Positions 1 to 10,652 of a DNA stretch of 64,000 nucleotides are shown here, piece after piece. The stretch is from Lytechinus pictus (taxonomy: Eukaryota; Echinodermata; Echinoidea; Temnopleuroida; Toxopneustidae). Under the pieces are notes generated by a model. That model had not been told where the DNA came from. It ran no database searches and saw only the letters and a program-made list of their open reading frames with translations. The stretch lies in the NCBI RefSeq assembly GCF_037042905.1, contig NC_087249.1, positions 41,313,401 through 41,377,400 of the forward strand, in the 5' to 3' direction. How positions within the stretch are numbered: position 1 is the first letter of the stretch; each line of letters opens with the position of its first letter. The position numbers and the translations under genes are program-made.

Positions 1-226
1 AATTTGGGAGAAAACTGAAATATTTCATGTAATGAAATACAAAATAAATATATAATGAGTGAGTGAGTGACCGATGTGTAAAACTGTTTTGTGAAAAAGA
101 ACTTTCAAGTGTCATAACTTTCTTATTTTACATCCGATTTTGATGTAATTGTCAGTGTTATGCTTGTTGGAGTTGTCTCCTTTTATTCCAATCAACTATT
201 TGTGGAAAGGATTTGTCCATTAAAGT
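1..226. repeat. Right part of a TIR element related to 45028-45866
   Basis: The stretch resembles the right half of the element at 45028-45866. It shares the phrases around 'cataactttcttattttac', 'gattttgatg' and 'tgttatgcttgttgga', and ends near 225 in a GGATTTGTCC-like terminus comparable to GGACTTGTCC there. The left part lies outside the window. It also carries a short GAGT run (56-70). No coding potential is seen. Confidence 0.5.
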
Positions 227-890
227 TAGGGTTACACCGGAGCCGAATCAGCTGTGAATCCATCCGAATACACGTATTTGGGTTGTTTCGGGAGTATTCT
301 GTTCTGGGGTTCTCCCACCGCGAATGCGGGAAAATTCGCGATGAAACATTCGCGGGGGAATTTGGCTCGTTTTGACATGATAAAACCAGCCGAATACCCT
401 CCAAAATATTCCCAAATGTGGCCACAACAAATTTCATTCGGGCCACGTACATTTGGGATGTATTCAGATGACATTCGGTTTGGTTAGGGGAGGCATTCGG
501 AGTATTCTAGGCAGATTCGAACCCGATTCGGACCTATCCGTATCATTCAAAGAGTAACGGTCCGAGCTTGGCACATTCGGCCATATTCGTTCCGATTCGG
601 ATCAACATTTGGGTCGTCATTCGGCTGTTATCGTAGCAATCGGGTCATATTCGGCTCAATTCTGGTCAATAATCAGGTGGCATTCGGCTTTGTTCGGGAT
701 GGCCAATATTGATTCGGGTCAATTCTTGGTGATTCTGCGCTGAATCGGGACCTATTCGGGACAAATTCGTCTCTATTCGGGGAGCTCCCTGAATCAGAGA
801 CGAATAAGTTCCGAATCCACCGAGACCATCCGAATCAGGCCGTATTCGGGCAGAATTTATTCGGGGGAAAAAAATCGGTTCTGGTGTAGA
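226..890. repeat. ATTCGG-rich inverted-repeat element, long copy
   Basis: About 660 bp saturated with variants of ATTCGG/CCGAAT, on average one every 20-25 bp. The ends are an imperfect inverted repeat: GGTTACACCGGAGCCGAA on the left against the complement of TCGGTTCTGGTGTAG on the right. The first ~85 bp and last ~60 bp match the element at 4385-4580, which lacks the middle. Several overlapping ORFs on both strands are by-products of this composition and are not genes. Likely a non-autonomous DNA element; the superfamily is not identified. Confidence 0.6.
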
Positions 891-1159
891 TTTACATAAC
901 GCAGAGAATGTAGGTCATATGACTCGCGGGCTGTCTGACTCATGGACACTTGGATTTGTGGATTGTCGGACTAATTGGTGTCACGTGTCGTTGTCTGTAC
1001 AAATAAAACACACACTCGCAAATACACACACACACAACCGTGCATGCCGGTACAAGATTCAAAATTCGAAGAAAAAAACATGAACCATTAGATTGCGATT
1101 TTATTTGCATGTTCAGCCCCCTCCCCCCCCCCCCCTTCAATTCGTTCTTGCTTCGTTTA
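891..1159. other. Spacer without recognisable gene
   Basis: Holds a short CA run (1008-1036) and a C tract (1122-1134). Nothing coding is supported; ORFs here have no recognisable domain. Confidence 0.4.
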
Positions 1160-3636
1160 AAGGCCCCCTCACACCTAACCGAATTGCATGAAATATGCCT
1201 TGCGATGGCTGCCGAAAGTCCTTTTTTTTTCAAATCGATAGTAAATCATATTAACCCTTCGTGTCTAGTTTCGTAAACCTTCTGAACTAACAGTTGCAAT
1301 TCAAATTCGCGCGGAAATTTTGAATATGTTTAAAACTTCCCGACTAATTGAAAAATCGTTGGTCATCTGTTTGAATTCGCTTCTATTATTTAGTCTGCAG
1401 TAATCGTTCGTTTATCGTTCGTGTGTTATTGTTGCGCAGAGCCCCCATCGTGCTTTTGCCAAAGTGGAACGACCCTTAACGAACATGACGAAGCAACACG
1501 ATGACACAAACGTACAAGAACGCCCGATCTATTCCCTCGTCTTCGTTTCTAATCGTACGCTATATCAAACCATTGCTCACTGTTCGTTCGTCTTATTGGG
1601 TTAATCAACCCTTCGCTCGCCTTCGGCTACAATTTACTTCGCATGTCATATTCATCCTTCGCTTATCGTTCGTTGATAAAATTTGACAATAGTTACAGTC
1701 ATAGGCGGATCCAGGGGGCCCCCCCCCCCCCCTATTGGCGGAGCAAAAAAAATGAAAAAAAGGGACAGAAAACAAAGAAAAAGGGGGAAAAGAGAGGAGA
1801 AAATAGAAGACCAGGAAGATGAGTGAATAGAATAACGTTAAGATGAGGGGAAGACTTGGAAAATAAAAAGAATCTTTCATGTCACTATATACAATTTTTG
1901 CTCGCGCTTCGCGCTTGCATTGCCTGTGATGATTTCCATATCTTGTTCAATATGGAGTTTAAATCAAGTTTGGAATTCAATATACAAAACATATTTCACC
2001 TCGGAAATCGAACTTTCATTATTTTGTGTGATTTACAAATTGATTTTTAAAAAGTGCTCTGTAAAAATGTCAGTTTTATGGTTTGAATATTAACATTTTC
2101 TGCTCGCGCTGCACGCTCGCAAATTTCGATTTATCAGGTCCTATTATATTCGGGTATTCCATAAAGTTTTCAAAATATCCCTTTTCAGGTCTGATTGTCA
2201 AAACGAATCAGCTAGCGGTGCGCGCTCGCATTTTGATTGGCGAGTTATGTATGTCACATTATTGATTATACAACGAACTTCTTAAAATCCCCTTTTCAAG
2301 ACAGTTTATCAAAAATTTTGGCTCTCAATTTGCGCTCGTATTGGTGGTTGAAACTATATTAACTGATGCATCCTATTTATGATTACAAAAGTGCTTGAAA
2401 TGTCAAATTTTAGGCCATATTATCATCAGATTTCGCGCCCTCGTTAGACATTAATGAATAAGATATTGTCCCTTTTGTTTCATCTCGCGCTTAGCAAGAG
2501 GAATAGGAAGATAGTCGTCATTTTCATATGATGACATGTCCTAAGGATGTCCCGGTCCTATGCCAAAACTCAAAGTAAGAAAAATATCAGCTCTTTGTTA
2601 AGTGCGATTCATATCCACCTTACAATTTTCCTACAAAGTGGTGAAATATAGAGATGAAATTGACTTTTTTTCTAGATCGGAATATCAAATAGCTTAAGCT
2701 CGCGCATCGCGCTCGCTTTGATTTGATTTTCATGATAAAAGATGTTTTTAGAATGCCTAGATTCTAGGTCTAAATATGAAACACGCGCGCGCATGTTTAT
2801 TCAGATACTCAACTTGTTCTCTATTTAAATCATTATCCAGTTTCAGATCACAATAAAACAAATTTCTCCTCGCGCTTTGCGCTCGCATTATTAATGTAAG
2901 GAAGATCTCCTATTACTCATCCTTTTCATGATTTACAAAACAGGAATAGAGTGTCTCGTTCAGTAGGTCTAAATCTCGAAAATTTCCGCTCGCGCTTCGC
3001 GCTCGCATCAATTGTTTGGTTATATACATATTCTGTTTAAGTTACAAAAAGTGCTTAGAATTTCCATTCTTTGGGTAAAAAATGTCGAAAAATTTCAGCA
3101 CGCGCTCGCATTATTTGATTTTTTAAATATCTTCATGGCTAACTGCATGCAGTCTTTAACAGGTATCTTTTCCATCAGTTCATTTCTGCTCGCGCTTCGC
3201 GTTCGTAGTATTTATTTAGTTGCATACACATCTCTTTAAGGATAACAAACATTGCCCAGAATGTTTAAATTTTAGGAAAAAATACATAAGATTTCCCAAA
3301 AAAAATTAGCTCGCGCTTCGCGCTCGCACTATATGAATAAGGATTATGATAATTATGATATATTTACGTTGATTTATAAGAATAAAGCTAAGAAGTGACT
3401 TTTAGGATACCCCTTCAAAGAAACCAAAAATCATCTTCGAGCAGCCGATCGGGGAAAATATGGCTGAAAAAATTTCTGGGCCCCCCTATCGGCGAAGGCT
3501 GGATCCGTCCCTGGTTACTGATCGCAAGATTTGACGGAAATTTTATTTGAATTCGTTGAATTCGCGTGCATTTCGTGTATTTTTCCCATTCGTCACCCTT
3601 CGTCCACCTACATTCGGTCAGGTGTGAGGGGGCCTT
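1160..3636. mobile_element. TIR element A (AAGGCCCCCTCACACC ends), interrupted by a 1.8-kb insert
   Basis: The element starts AAGGCCCCCTCACACC and ends with its complement (GGTGTGAGGGGGCCTT). Without the insert at 1697-3513 it would be about 655 bp. Its sequence is the reverse complement of element B (3678-4365), so the two form a head-to-head inverted pair 41 bp apart. Flanks show TTAA/TTAAA-like sequence on both sides, so a TTAA target is possible but not proven. It codes for nothing recognisable: a non-autonomous element. Confidence 0.75.
1697..3513. mobile_element. GC-punctuated element, copy 1 (in element A)
   Basis: An insert with ends related to CAGGGGCGGATCCAG (left around 1700-1715; right complement at 3501-3513), inner C tracts and a TATTGGCG/GGCGAAGG phrase on both sides. 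It is flanked by GTTAC (1692-1696 and 3514-3518). Element B carries the uninterrupted site (one GTTAC), so the insertion is directly demonstrated. The inside is AT-rich sequence punctuated by variants of GCTCGCGCTTCGCGCTCGCA about every 100-150 bp (for example near 1903, 2101, 2700, 2988, 3188, 3309). Copies 2 and 3 lie at 7483-9696 and 35605-38149. No transposase is visible. Confidence 0.8.
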
Positions 3637-3677
3637 AAAAGGGTGAACGGAAAATGAAAACATCTTGGAATCTGTAA

Positions 3678-4365
3678 AAGCCCCCTCACACCTGACCGAA
3701 TGTAGGCGGACGAAGGGTGACGAATGGAAAAAATGCACGAAATGCACGCGAATTCAAATAAAATTTTCGTCAAATCATGCGATCAGTAACTATTGTCAAA
3801 TTTTATCAACGAACGGTAAGCGAAGGATAAATATGACATGCGAATGATATCGATTTTTGGTTCACCTCTTTGAGTAAACAGCAGCCGAAGACTAGCGAAG
3901 GGTTGATATAAACCAGAAAGACGAACGAACAGTGAGCAATGGTTTAATATGGCGTGCGATTAGAAACGAAGACAAAGGGAATAGATCGGGCGTTCTTGTA
4001 CGTTTGTGTCATCGTGTTGCTTCGTAAGGGTTCTCTCGAGATCGGTCCACTTTGGCAAAAGTGCGATGAGGGACTATTCGTGACAATAAAACACGAACGA
4101 TAAACGAACGATTACCGCATACTAAATAGGAGATTCGAATTCAAACAGATGACCAACGATTTTTCAATTCGTTGGGAAATTTTAAACATGTTCAAAATTT
4201 CCGCGCGAATTTAGATAATCGCAGCTGTCAGTTCCGAAGGTGTACGAACGAAGGGTAAATATGATTTACTATCAGTTACCATTGAAAACGATTTAAAGAA
4301 AAATGCCTTTCGCCAGCCATCGCAAGGCATATTTCAGGCAATTCGGTTAGGTGTGAGGGGGCCTT
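3678..4365. mobile_element. TIR element B, uninterrupted copy, inverted relative to A
   Basis: Starts AAGCCCCCTCACACCTGACC and ends GGTTAGGTGTGAGGGGGCCTT. It is about 688 bp and matches element A read in reverse, including the CGTTCG-rich inner part. It provides the empty site for the insert in A (junction near 3785-3795). Non-coding. Confidence 0.75.
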
Positions 4366-4384
4366 AACGATTTTTGTTTATTTT

Positions 4385-4580
4385 CAAAGCTAGGGTTATA
4401 CCAGAAACGAATCAGCTGCGAATTCATCCGAATACACGTATTCGGCTGGTTTCGGGAGTATTCTGTTCTGGGATTCGGGAACATTCGAATCCACCGAGCC
4501 CATCCGAATCTGGCCGTATTGGGCAGAGTCGGTCCGAATTTATTCGGGAGAATTCGGACTTTGTGGAATCCTAGCTTAAT
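4385..4580. repeat. ATTCGG-rich element, internally deleted copy
   Basis: About 195 bp matching the left ~85 bp and right ~60 bp of the 226-890 element but lacking its middle. Ends: TAGGGTTATACCAGAAACGAA on the left and a related complement (GGAATCCTAGC) on the right. A deletion derivative of this kind is typical of MITE families. Confidence 0.6.
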
Positions 4581-5177
4581 GCTTTGTGATAATAAGGGGA
4601 GTAACCCAGTCAGTATGTTTTTGAGGTCTTATTCGGGGTTAGTGTTTGAAATCTGAAAACCACCAGAGATGGTGTGACTGTGAAAAAGCCCTCTTTCACC
4701 TTGTCACAGGTAGACTCTCTGTAGACTGTAGGTGACACTATTTATTACTTTTCTGACTGTGTTCTGTTGCTGGCCTCCAATTGTTTAACAGTAATTTTAA
4801 CCTTTTTACCCATCCAGATCCCAGAGGATAACTCAATCTTGTAGCATAGGATTTTTTTTTTGTTTTTTAAAGCTTCTAGCTTTAATATTCCACTTTACCT
4901 TTTTACTATTTTGATGTTTTTTGTTTTTTTATTTTTTTCTTCATGACACTTTTATACGCCTTGCCTACCTGTAAATATGTTGCCTTGTGCATCATTGTAT
5001 ATATTTTACATATTTCCTGTCTCTCCTTCCTCCTTCCTTTATTTCTCACCCTCTAACTGTACATCGAGCACATGCATGCATTTACACTTTTCCTGTATGT
5101 TTATGTGCTAGCCAGCCAGTCCTACCTGTATCATGTTGCACATCTCATGCTAATTCAACTTCCTTTTTTGTTTTACA

Positions 5178-6308
5178 ATGGCTCAGATTAAAGACGATAT
5201 TTGTAACTTTTTTAAAGATAATCACTGTAGTATAAATGGTAACATGCATAATGCTGTCCCTGATTGTAACTATTGCACAGAAAAACAGTTTTTTGAATTA
5301 GTTTGTAATACCGGAATGAGCACTGACCTAACTCTCCTTCATATGAATATTCGCAGCTCGTGTAAGAACTTTGATAATGTATTAGCATTCGGTAGTAATA
5401 TCAACCCAGGCCCTATTGGCGTCTCTGAGACTTGGTTTTCTAGTGAAAATGATATGAATCTCTTTTCTATTCCAGGTTATGATATAATTTGTAATAATAG
5501 GAAAAATAAAAGAGGTGGTGGTGTTGCAATATATGTCCCTTCTCAGTTAGATTATCAGGTTTGTCATGATCTTAATTTAATGACCGATCATTTGGAAGCT
5601 GTATTTATAGAAATTTTGCTTCCTGGTAAAAGAAATGTTGTTCTTGGAGAAATCTACAGACCTCCCCATGGTAATTTCACAAGTTTTATAGATGACATGC
5701 AAAATATATTGGAAAAAGCTTTGCTTTCTCATAAATCATTATTTTTGATGGGGGATTTTAACATAAATCTATTACACTGCAATGATAATGTTCACGTTGA
5801 TTATTTCTTGAATCTGTTAATGTCTTTTTCATTGTTACCCTTAATCACAAAGCCTACCAGAGTGACTGATACATCTTCCACACTTATTGATAATATTTTT
5901 AGTAATTCGCAACCAGCTCCGTATTCTGGAGTAGTAATATCTGACTTATCTGACCACTTTCCTGTTTTTACTAAACTAGCTTTAGGACAATATAAGGATC
6001 CAAATATTTACAACACCCATACTCGCCAAAGCAATTCTGAAAATATCGTTCGGCTCAGAGAAGCGTTAACTTCGGCTGATTGGAGTGACATACTCTCAGA
6101 CCAAAGTGTTGAAAGTGCCTTTGATAATTTCATGAAAAAATTAATGGTTCTATATGACGAGAACGTACCTGTGATTAATTGTACAAATAAGAGTCGATTT
6201 AGAGTACCACGTATGCCGTGGATTACCAAATCTTTCTTAAACTCAATTAATAAGAAAAATAAGATGTATTACCAATATAAAAAAACAAAGTCAGCATTTT
6301 TTGTATAG
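5178..6308 (+). pseudogene. LINE endonuclease (APE/EEP) domain block
   Basis: 376 codons open from ATG. Recognisable endonuclease-exonuclease-phosphatase signatures: an HMNIRS start of the fold (about residue 55), SETWFS (about 84), the GGGVAIYV motif (about 113), YRPPHG (about 161), the MGDFNIN catalytic motif (about 192), and the final SDHFPVF histidine motif (about 260). In non-LTR elements this domain nicks the target DNA. The frame breaks at about 6300 (run of T) and continues at 6301 in another frame, so the ORF is not functional as it stands. Confidence 0.85.
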
Positions 6309-7248
6309 GAAATATTCAGCTTATAGAAATACTTTAACTGCTACATTGCGTAATGCAAAAAAGCAATATTACTGTGCTCAATTCCAAGCGACTTTTAATA
6401 ATATTAAGGATACCTGGAAAGTGATCAGAAATGTTTTTAAAGCACCACTTAAGGTTTCAAAGATAAAACAGGTAATCATAAATGATCAAGTTGTGGATGA
6501 TAACAGTGTTATTGTAGAAGAGTTCAACAATTATTTTTGTAATATTGGTCCAAATTTACAGGCGGCTATTCCACCCTGTCAAAAAACTTGTCTGAGCCTA
6601 CTTTGGAAAGTCTTTTTTTTTTGCCTACAAGTGAGGAAGAGTTGACTGATGTGGTTAGATCTCTCAAAAGTAAAAAGAGCCAAGGCTGTGTTAATATTAA
6701 AAATGAACTTATTAAACATGTTATTGTAGGAATCTTGACACCTCTTACTCACATCTTTAATTTTTCAATGTCAAATGGCATTGTGCCTAGAAGCATGAAA
6801 ATTGCAAAAGTTGTGCCAATTTTTAAGAAAGGCAACCCTGAATTGATGACCAATTATCGTTCAATTTCTTTGTTGACATCTTTTTCAAAAATCCTTGAAA
6901 AACTCATATATGCAAGGGTCATACATTTCTTTAAAAAGTCAAATATCTTTTCGAATTTTCAATTTGGGTTTCGCGAGAAGCATACAACTACACATGCCAT
7001 TTTGCACTTTGTTGATAAGGTTGCCACTGCCTTGGATAATTACTTGAGCACAATTGGTATATTCTTAGATTTTTCCAAGGCTTTTGATACAGTTGATCAT
7101 AACATTTTGCTACATAAGTTATCCCATTATGGAGTGAGAGGTGTTGCCCTTGAGTGGTTTAGGAGTTATCTCACTGACAGGAGACAATTTTTATCTTTGA
7201 ATAGGATTAATTCCAGCTTGCAAACTGTTACATGTGGTGTACCTCAGG
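6301..7248 (+). pseudogene. LINE reverse transcriptase, N-terminal part
   Basis: Continues the LINE polyprotein through a second frameshift in the T run near 6610. Seen: a linker helix region (YRNTLTATLRNAKKQYY), then RT motifs: SQGCVNIKNELIKH, the KVVPIFKKG motif, NYRSISLL, the FQFGFREKHTTTHA motif, and the first catalytic-aspartate motif FLDFSKAFDTVDH. It stops at CGVPQ, exactly where the 7249-9733 element is inserted. Codons resume at 9742 with GSLLGPLLF, reconstituting a normal RT motif across the insertion. Confidence 0.85.
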
Positions 7249-7482
7249 CATGGGCGGAAATCCCAGGGGGGACAGGGGGGACGTGTCCCCCCTACTCAAA
7301 ATAGTAGGGGGGACACAATATCAAATGTCCCCCCTACTATTTTTTGTCTTTTATGATGGTAAGAAATACATCATTCTAAATCGAAATAAAACATGTATTT
7401 TGGGACGAGTTGGGATGAGATGACCGTACTTTTGGGATGATAACTTTTTTTTGCTTGTCAAATTTTCCCGCCCCTTGTCCCC

Positions 7483-9696
7483 ATAGGCGGATCCAGGGGG
7501 CCGAGGGCCCCCCCCCCCCCTATTGGCGGAGCAAAAAAAAAAGAAAAAAAGGGACAGAAAGAAGGAAAAAGGAAAACAGGAGGGAAAAGAGAGGAGAAAA
7601 GGAAGAGGACGACGAGTGCATAAAATAAGATGAGGGAAAGACTTGGAAAATAAAAAGAATCTTTCGTGCCATAAAATAAAATTTTCCCTCGCGCTTCGCG
7701 CTCGCATTGCCTGTTAGGTGATTTACATATCTTGTTCAATATGGAGCTAAAATATCAAGTTTAGAAGTCAATATACAAAACATATTTCACCTCGGAGATC
7801 GAACTTTCATTATTTTGTGTGATTTACAAATTGATTTTTAAAAAGTGCTCTGTAAAAATGTCAGTTTTATGGTCTGAATAATTTTATCAACATTTGCTGC
7901 TTGCGCTGCGCGCTCGCAAATTTTGATTTATCAGGTACCTATTACTTTTGTGTATTCCATAAAGTTTTCAAATTATCCCTTTTCAGGTCTGATTGTCAAA
8001 ACGTATCAGCTAGCGCTGCACGCTGGCATTTTGATTGGCGAGTTATGTATATGTTTCAATATTGATTATACAACAAAACTACTTAAAATCCCCTTTTCAT
8101 GACGGTTTATCAAAAATTTTAGCTCGCGATTTGTGCTCGCATTAATGGTTAAAAACATATTAACTGATGCATCCTATTCATAATTACAAAAGTGAAATGT
8201 CCAGTTTTTATGCCATAATATCATCAGATTTCGCGCCCTCATTAGGCATTAATAAATATAATATTAATTTAATAATTAAATTGTCCCTTTTGTTTCATCT
8301 CGCGCTTAGCAAGAGGAATAGGAAGATAGTCATCACTTTCATGACATGTCGTAAGGATGTCCCGGTCCTATATCAAAACTCAAAGTAATAATAATAAAAA
8401 TTTTAGCTCTTTTTTTTAAGTGCAATCCATATCCACCTTACAATTTTCCTACAAAGTGCTTGAAATATAAAGCTGTAATTGACTCTTTTTTCAGATCGGA
8501 ATATCAAAGTTTCATGATTAAAGATGTATTTATAATGCCTAGATTCTAGGTCTAAATATGAAACACACACGCGCATGTTTATTCAAATACTCAACTTGTT
8601 CTCTATTTAAACCATTATCCAGTTTCAGATCACAATATCAAATTTTTTCTGCTCGCGCTTTGTGCTCGCATTATTAATGTAGGAAGACCCCCTATTACTC
8701 ATCCTTTTCATGATTTACAAAACATTGATTTTGATTGATTTATTTTATTTAAACACGGTAAAAAGCCCTCGATCAGCCTATGGCTGTTTACAAAACATGA
8801 ACAGAGTGGCCCATTTTTAGGTCTAAATCTCGATTTTTTTTTCTGCTCGCACTTCGCGCTCGCATCAATTGTTGAATTATATAGCTATCCTGTTCACGAT
8901 TACAAAAATTGATTAAAATTTTCCACTTTCTTTAGAAATTTTCAAAAATTTTCAGCTCGCGCTTCACGCTCGCATTTTTTTATTGTTGAAATAAGTAACG
9001 CCTTCATGGCTAAGTGCAAGCAGTCCTCAACAGGTACCTTTTCAACAGGTACGTATATAAAAAATTTCTGCTCGCGCTATGCGCTCGCATGATTAATACT
9101 CATGATTTACAAAACATGAATAGAGTGTCTCGTTCAGTAAATATTATAGGACTAAATCTCGAAATTTTCCGCTCGCGCTTCGCGCTCGCATCAATTGTCT
9201 ACTTATATACCTATATTCTGCTTGAGTTACATAAAGTGCTTAGAATTTCCATTCTTTAGGTGAAAATGTCAAAAAAAAAATCAGCTAATTGCGCTTCGCG
9301 CTCGCATTATTTGATTGTTAAATGCTAACTGCACGCAGTCTTTAACAGGTATCTTTTCCATCAGTTCATTTCTGCTCGCGCTTTGCGTTCGTAGTAATTA
9401 TTAAGTTGCATACATATTTTTTTCAGGATAACAAACATTGCCCAGAATGTTCAAATTTTAGGGAAAAATACATAAAATTTCCAATAAATTAGCTCGCGCT
9501 TCGCGCTCGCATCATATAAATAAGGATTATGATATTATATATGAATTTATAAGAATATAAAGCTAAGAAGTGACTAATGAGGACTACCCCTTCAAAGAAA
9601 CAAACACAAATCATCTTCGAGCTGCCGATCGGGGGAAATATGGCTGAAAAAAATTTCCGCCCCCCCCCCTATTGGCGAAGACTGGATCCGCCCCTG
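7483..9696. mobile_element. GC-punctuated element, copy 2 (nested)
   Basis: Inner insert with ATAGGCGGATCCAG and CTGGATCCGCCCCTG ends, flanked by TGTCCCC on both sides (7476-7482, 9697-9703). It contains about 13 variants of the GCTCGCGCTTCGCGCTCGCA motif (for example near 7687, 7900, 8121, 8652, 8846, 8956, 9072, 9172, 9374, 9492). Segments between motifs are themselves related (recurring 'gatttacaaaa', 'gtgcttagaatttcc', 'aggtctaaat'), so the interior looks like an old tandem array with a 100-150-bp period. A 61-bp retroposed fragment interrupts it at 8726-8786. Confidence 0.8.
8726..8786 (-). mobile_element. Short retroposed fragment with 12-bp target duplication
   Basis: 61 bp starting with TGATT repeats (a reversed 3' tail) and absent from the matching place in copy 3 (near 37230). 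It is flanked by TTTACAAAACAT at 8714-8725 and 8787-8798. The arrangement fits an extremely 5'-truncated LINE or SINE in - orientation. Confidence 0.65.
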
Positions 9697-9741
9697 TGTC
9701 CCCCCTACCTTTTGGGAGAGATTTCCGCCCCTGACCTCAGG

Positions 9742-10652
9742 GGTCTCTTCTAGGACCTCTCTTATTCATACTGTATATAAATGATTTTCAAAATTCATCA
9801 AACAAATCATCCTTTATTTTCTTTGCTGATAATTCTAGTGTATTTTTTTCACATAGGAATCCTCTAACCCTGATAGAAACAGTGAATTGTGAATTGAAGA
9901 ATGTTATCTTGTGGGTTCAAGCCAATAAATTATCACTTAATTTTCAAACGACAAATTATATGCTTTTTAGCAATTCCTTAAAAATGTTGCCTGGCAATGT
10001 AATGTTTAATAATATCTGTCTTGAAAGAGTAACCTCAACTAAATTTCTTGGGTTATTTATTGATGAGATGAACTGGAAACTTCATGTACATCATCTCTGC
10101 AAACGGTTGTAAAAAAATACTGGTGTTATATACAAGTTGAGGTCAGTTTTCCCTAAAGAAATTTTATTTATATTATATTCCTCATGAATTGTTCCTTACT
10201 TAAACTACGGTGTGCTTGCCTGGGGCAACTCACTTAAAGCGCAATTGCAAAAATTATTCATTGTTCAGAAGAGAGCTATTAGAAGTATATGTAATGTCAG
10301 TTATCGTGCCCATACAAATGTTTTATCTTATGACAATCACTTATTGAAAGTGGAAGATATTTACTTTATGCAGCTAGGATCTCTTATGTATGATTTTGAT
10401 TCAGGAAGTCTCCCTTCAGCCCTGGCACTGATATTTAAGAAAAATAGTCAAGTACACAATTACAATACTAGACAATCTTCCACTCTCCATATATCTCGTG
10501 CAAGAACAAAGTTCACTTTGGGCACTCTAGTTTGCGCTGGACCCAGGTTTTGGATTGCACTTGACCCTGACATTACACATGCTGTCAGTTCTACAGTGTT
10601 TAAACGAAAATTGAAATCTGATTTACTGAGTAACTATGGAAGTGATTCGTAA
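9742..10652 (+). pseudogene. LINE reverse transcriptase, C-terminal part
   Basis: Reading resumes with GSLLGPLLFILYINDF, then FFADNSS where the catalytic YADD/FADD box is expected, so the second catalytic aspartate is replaced by asparagine. Downstream: the KFLGLFID motif, stops at about 10110 and 10183 in the same frame, YLNYGVLAWGN, and a C-terminal region ending near the conserved GPRFWIALDP / FKRKLKSDLL pattern of Jockey/CR1-group LINEs. It ends with a TAA at about 10650. Non-functional. Confidence 0.85.

Larger units (their letters stand above)
7249..9733. mobile_element. Composite hAT-like element, copy 1 (outer MITE carrying GC-punctuated element)
   Basis: Ends CATGGGCGGAAATC and GATTTCCGCCCCTG (inverted), flanked by a perfect 8-bp duplication ACCTCAGG (7241-7248 and 9734-9741). 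Length and 8-bp duplication fit the hAT superfamily; no transposase is present. The outer part matches the solo 244-bp MITE at 51906-52149, and the inner 2.2 kb (7483-9696) is a GC-punctuated element. The same composite occurs at 35366-38186. The outer left arm contains a fold-back of 'gtccccccta'/'taggggggac'. Confidence 0.9.

Noticed and set aside
7483-9696. Regular GC motifs considered as a CRISPR array
   Set aside because: Motifs vary, spacers are related to each other, the length is far too great, and the DNA is eukaryotic.
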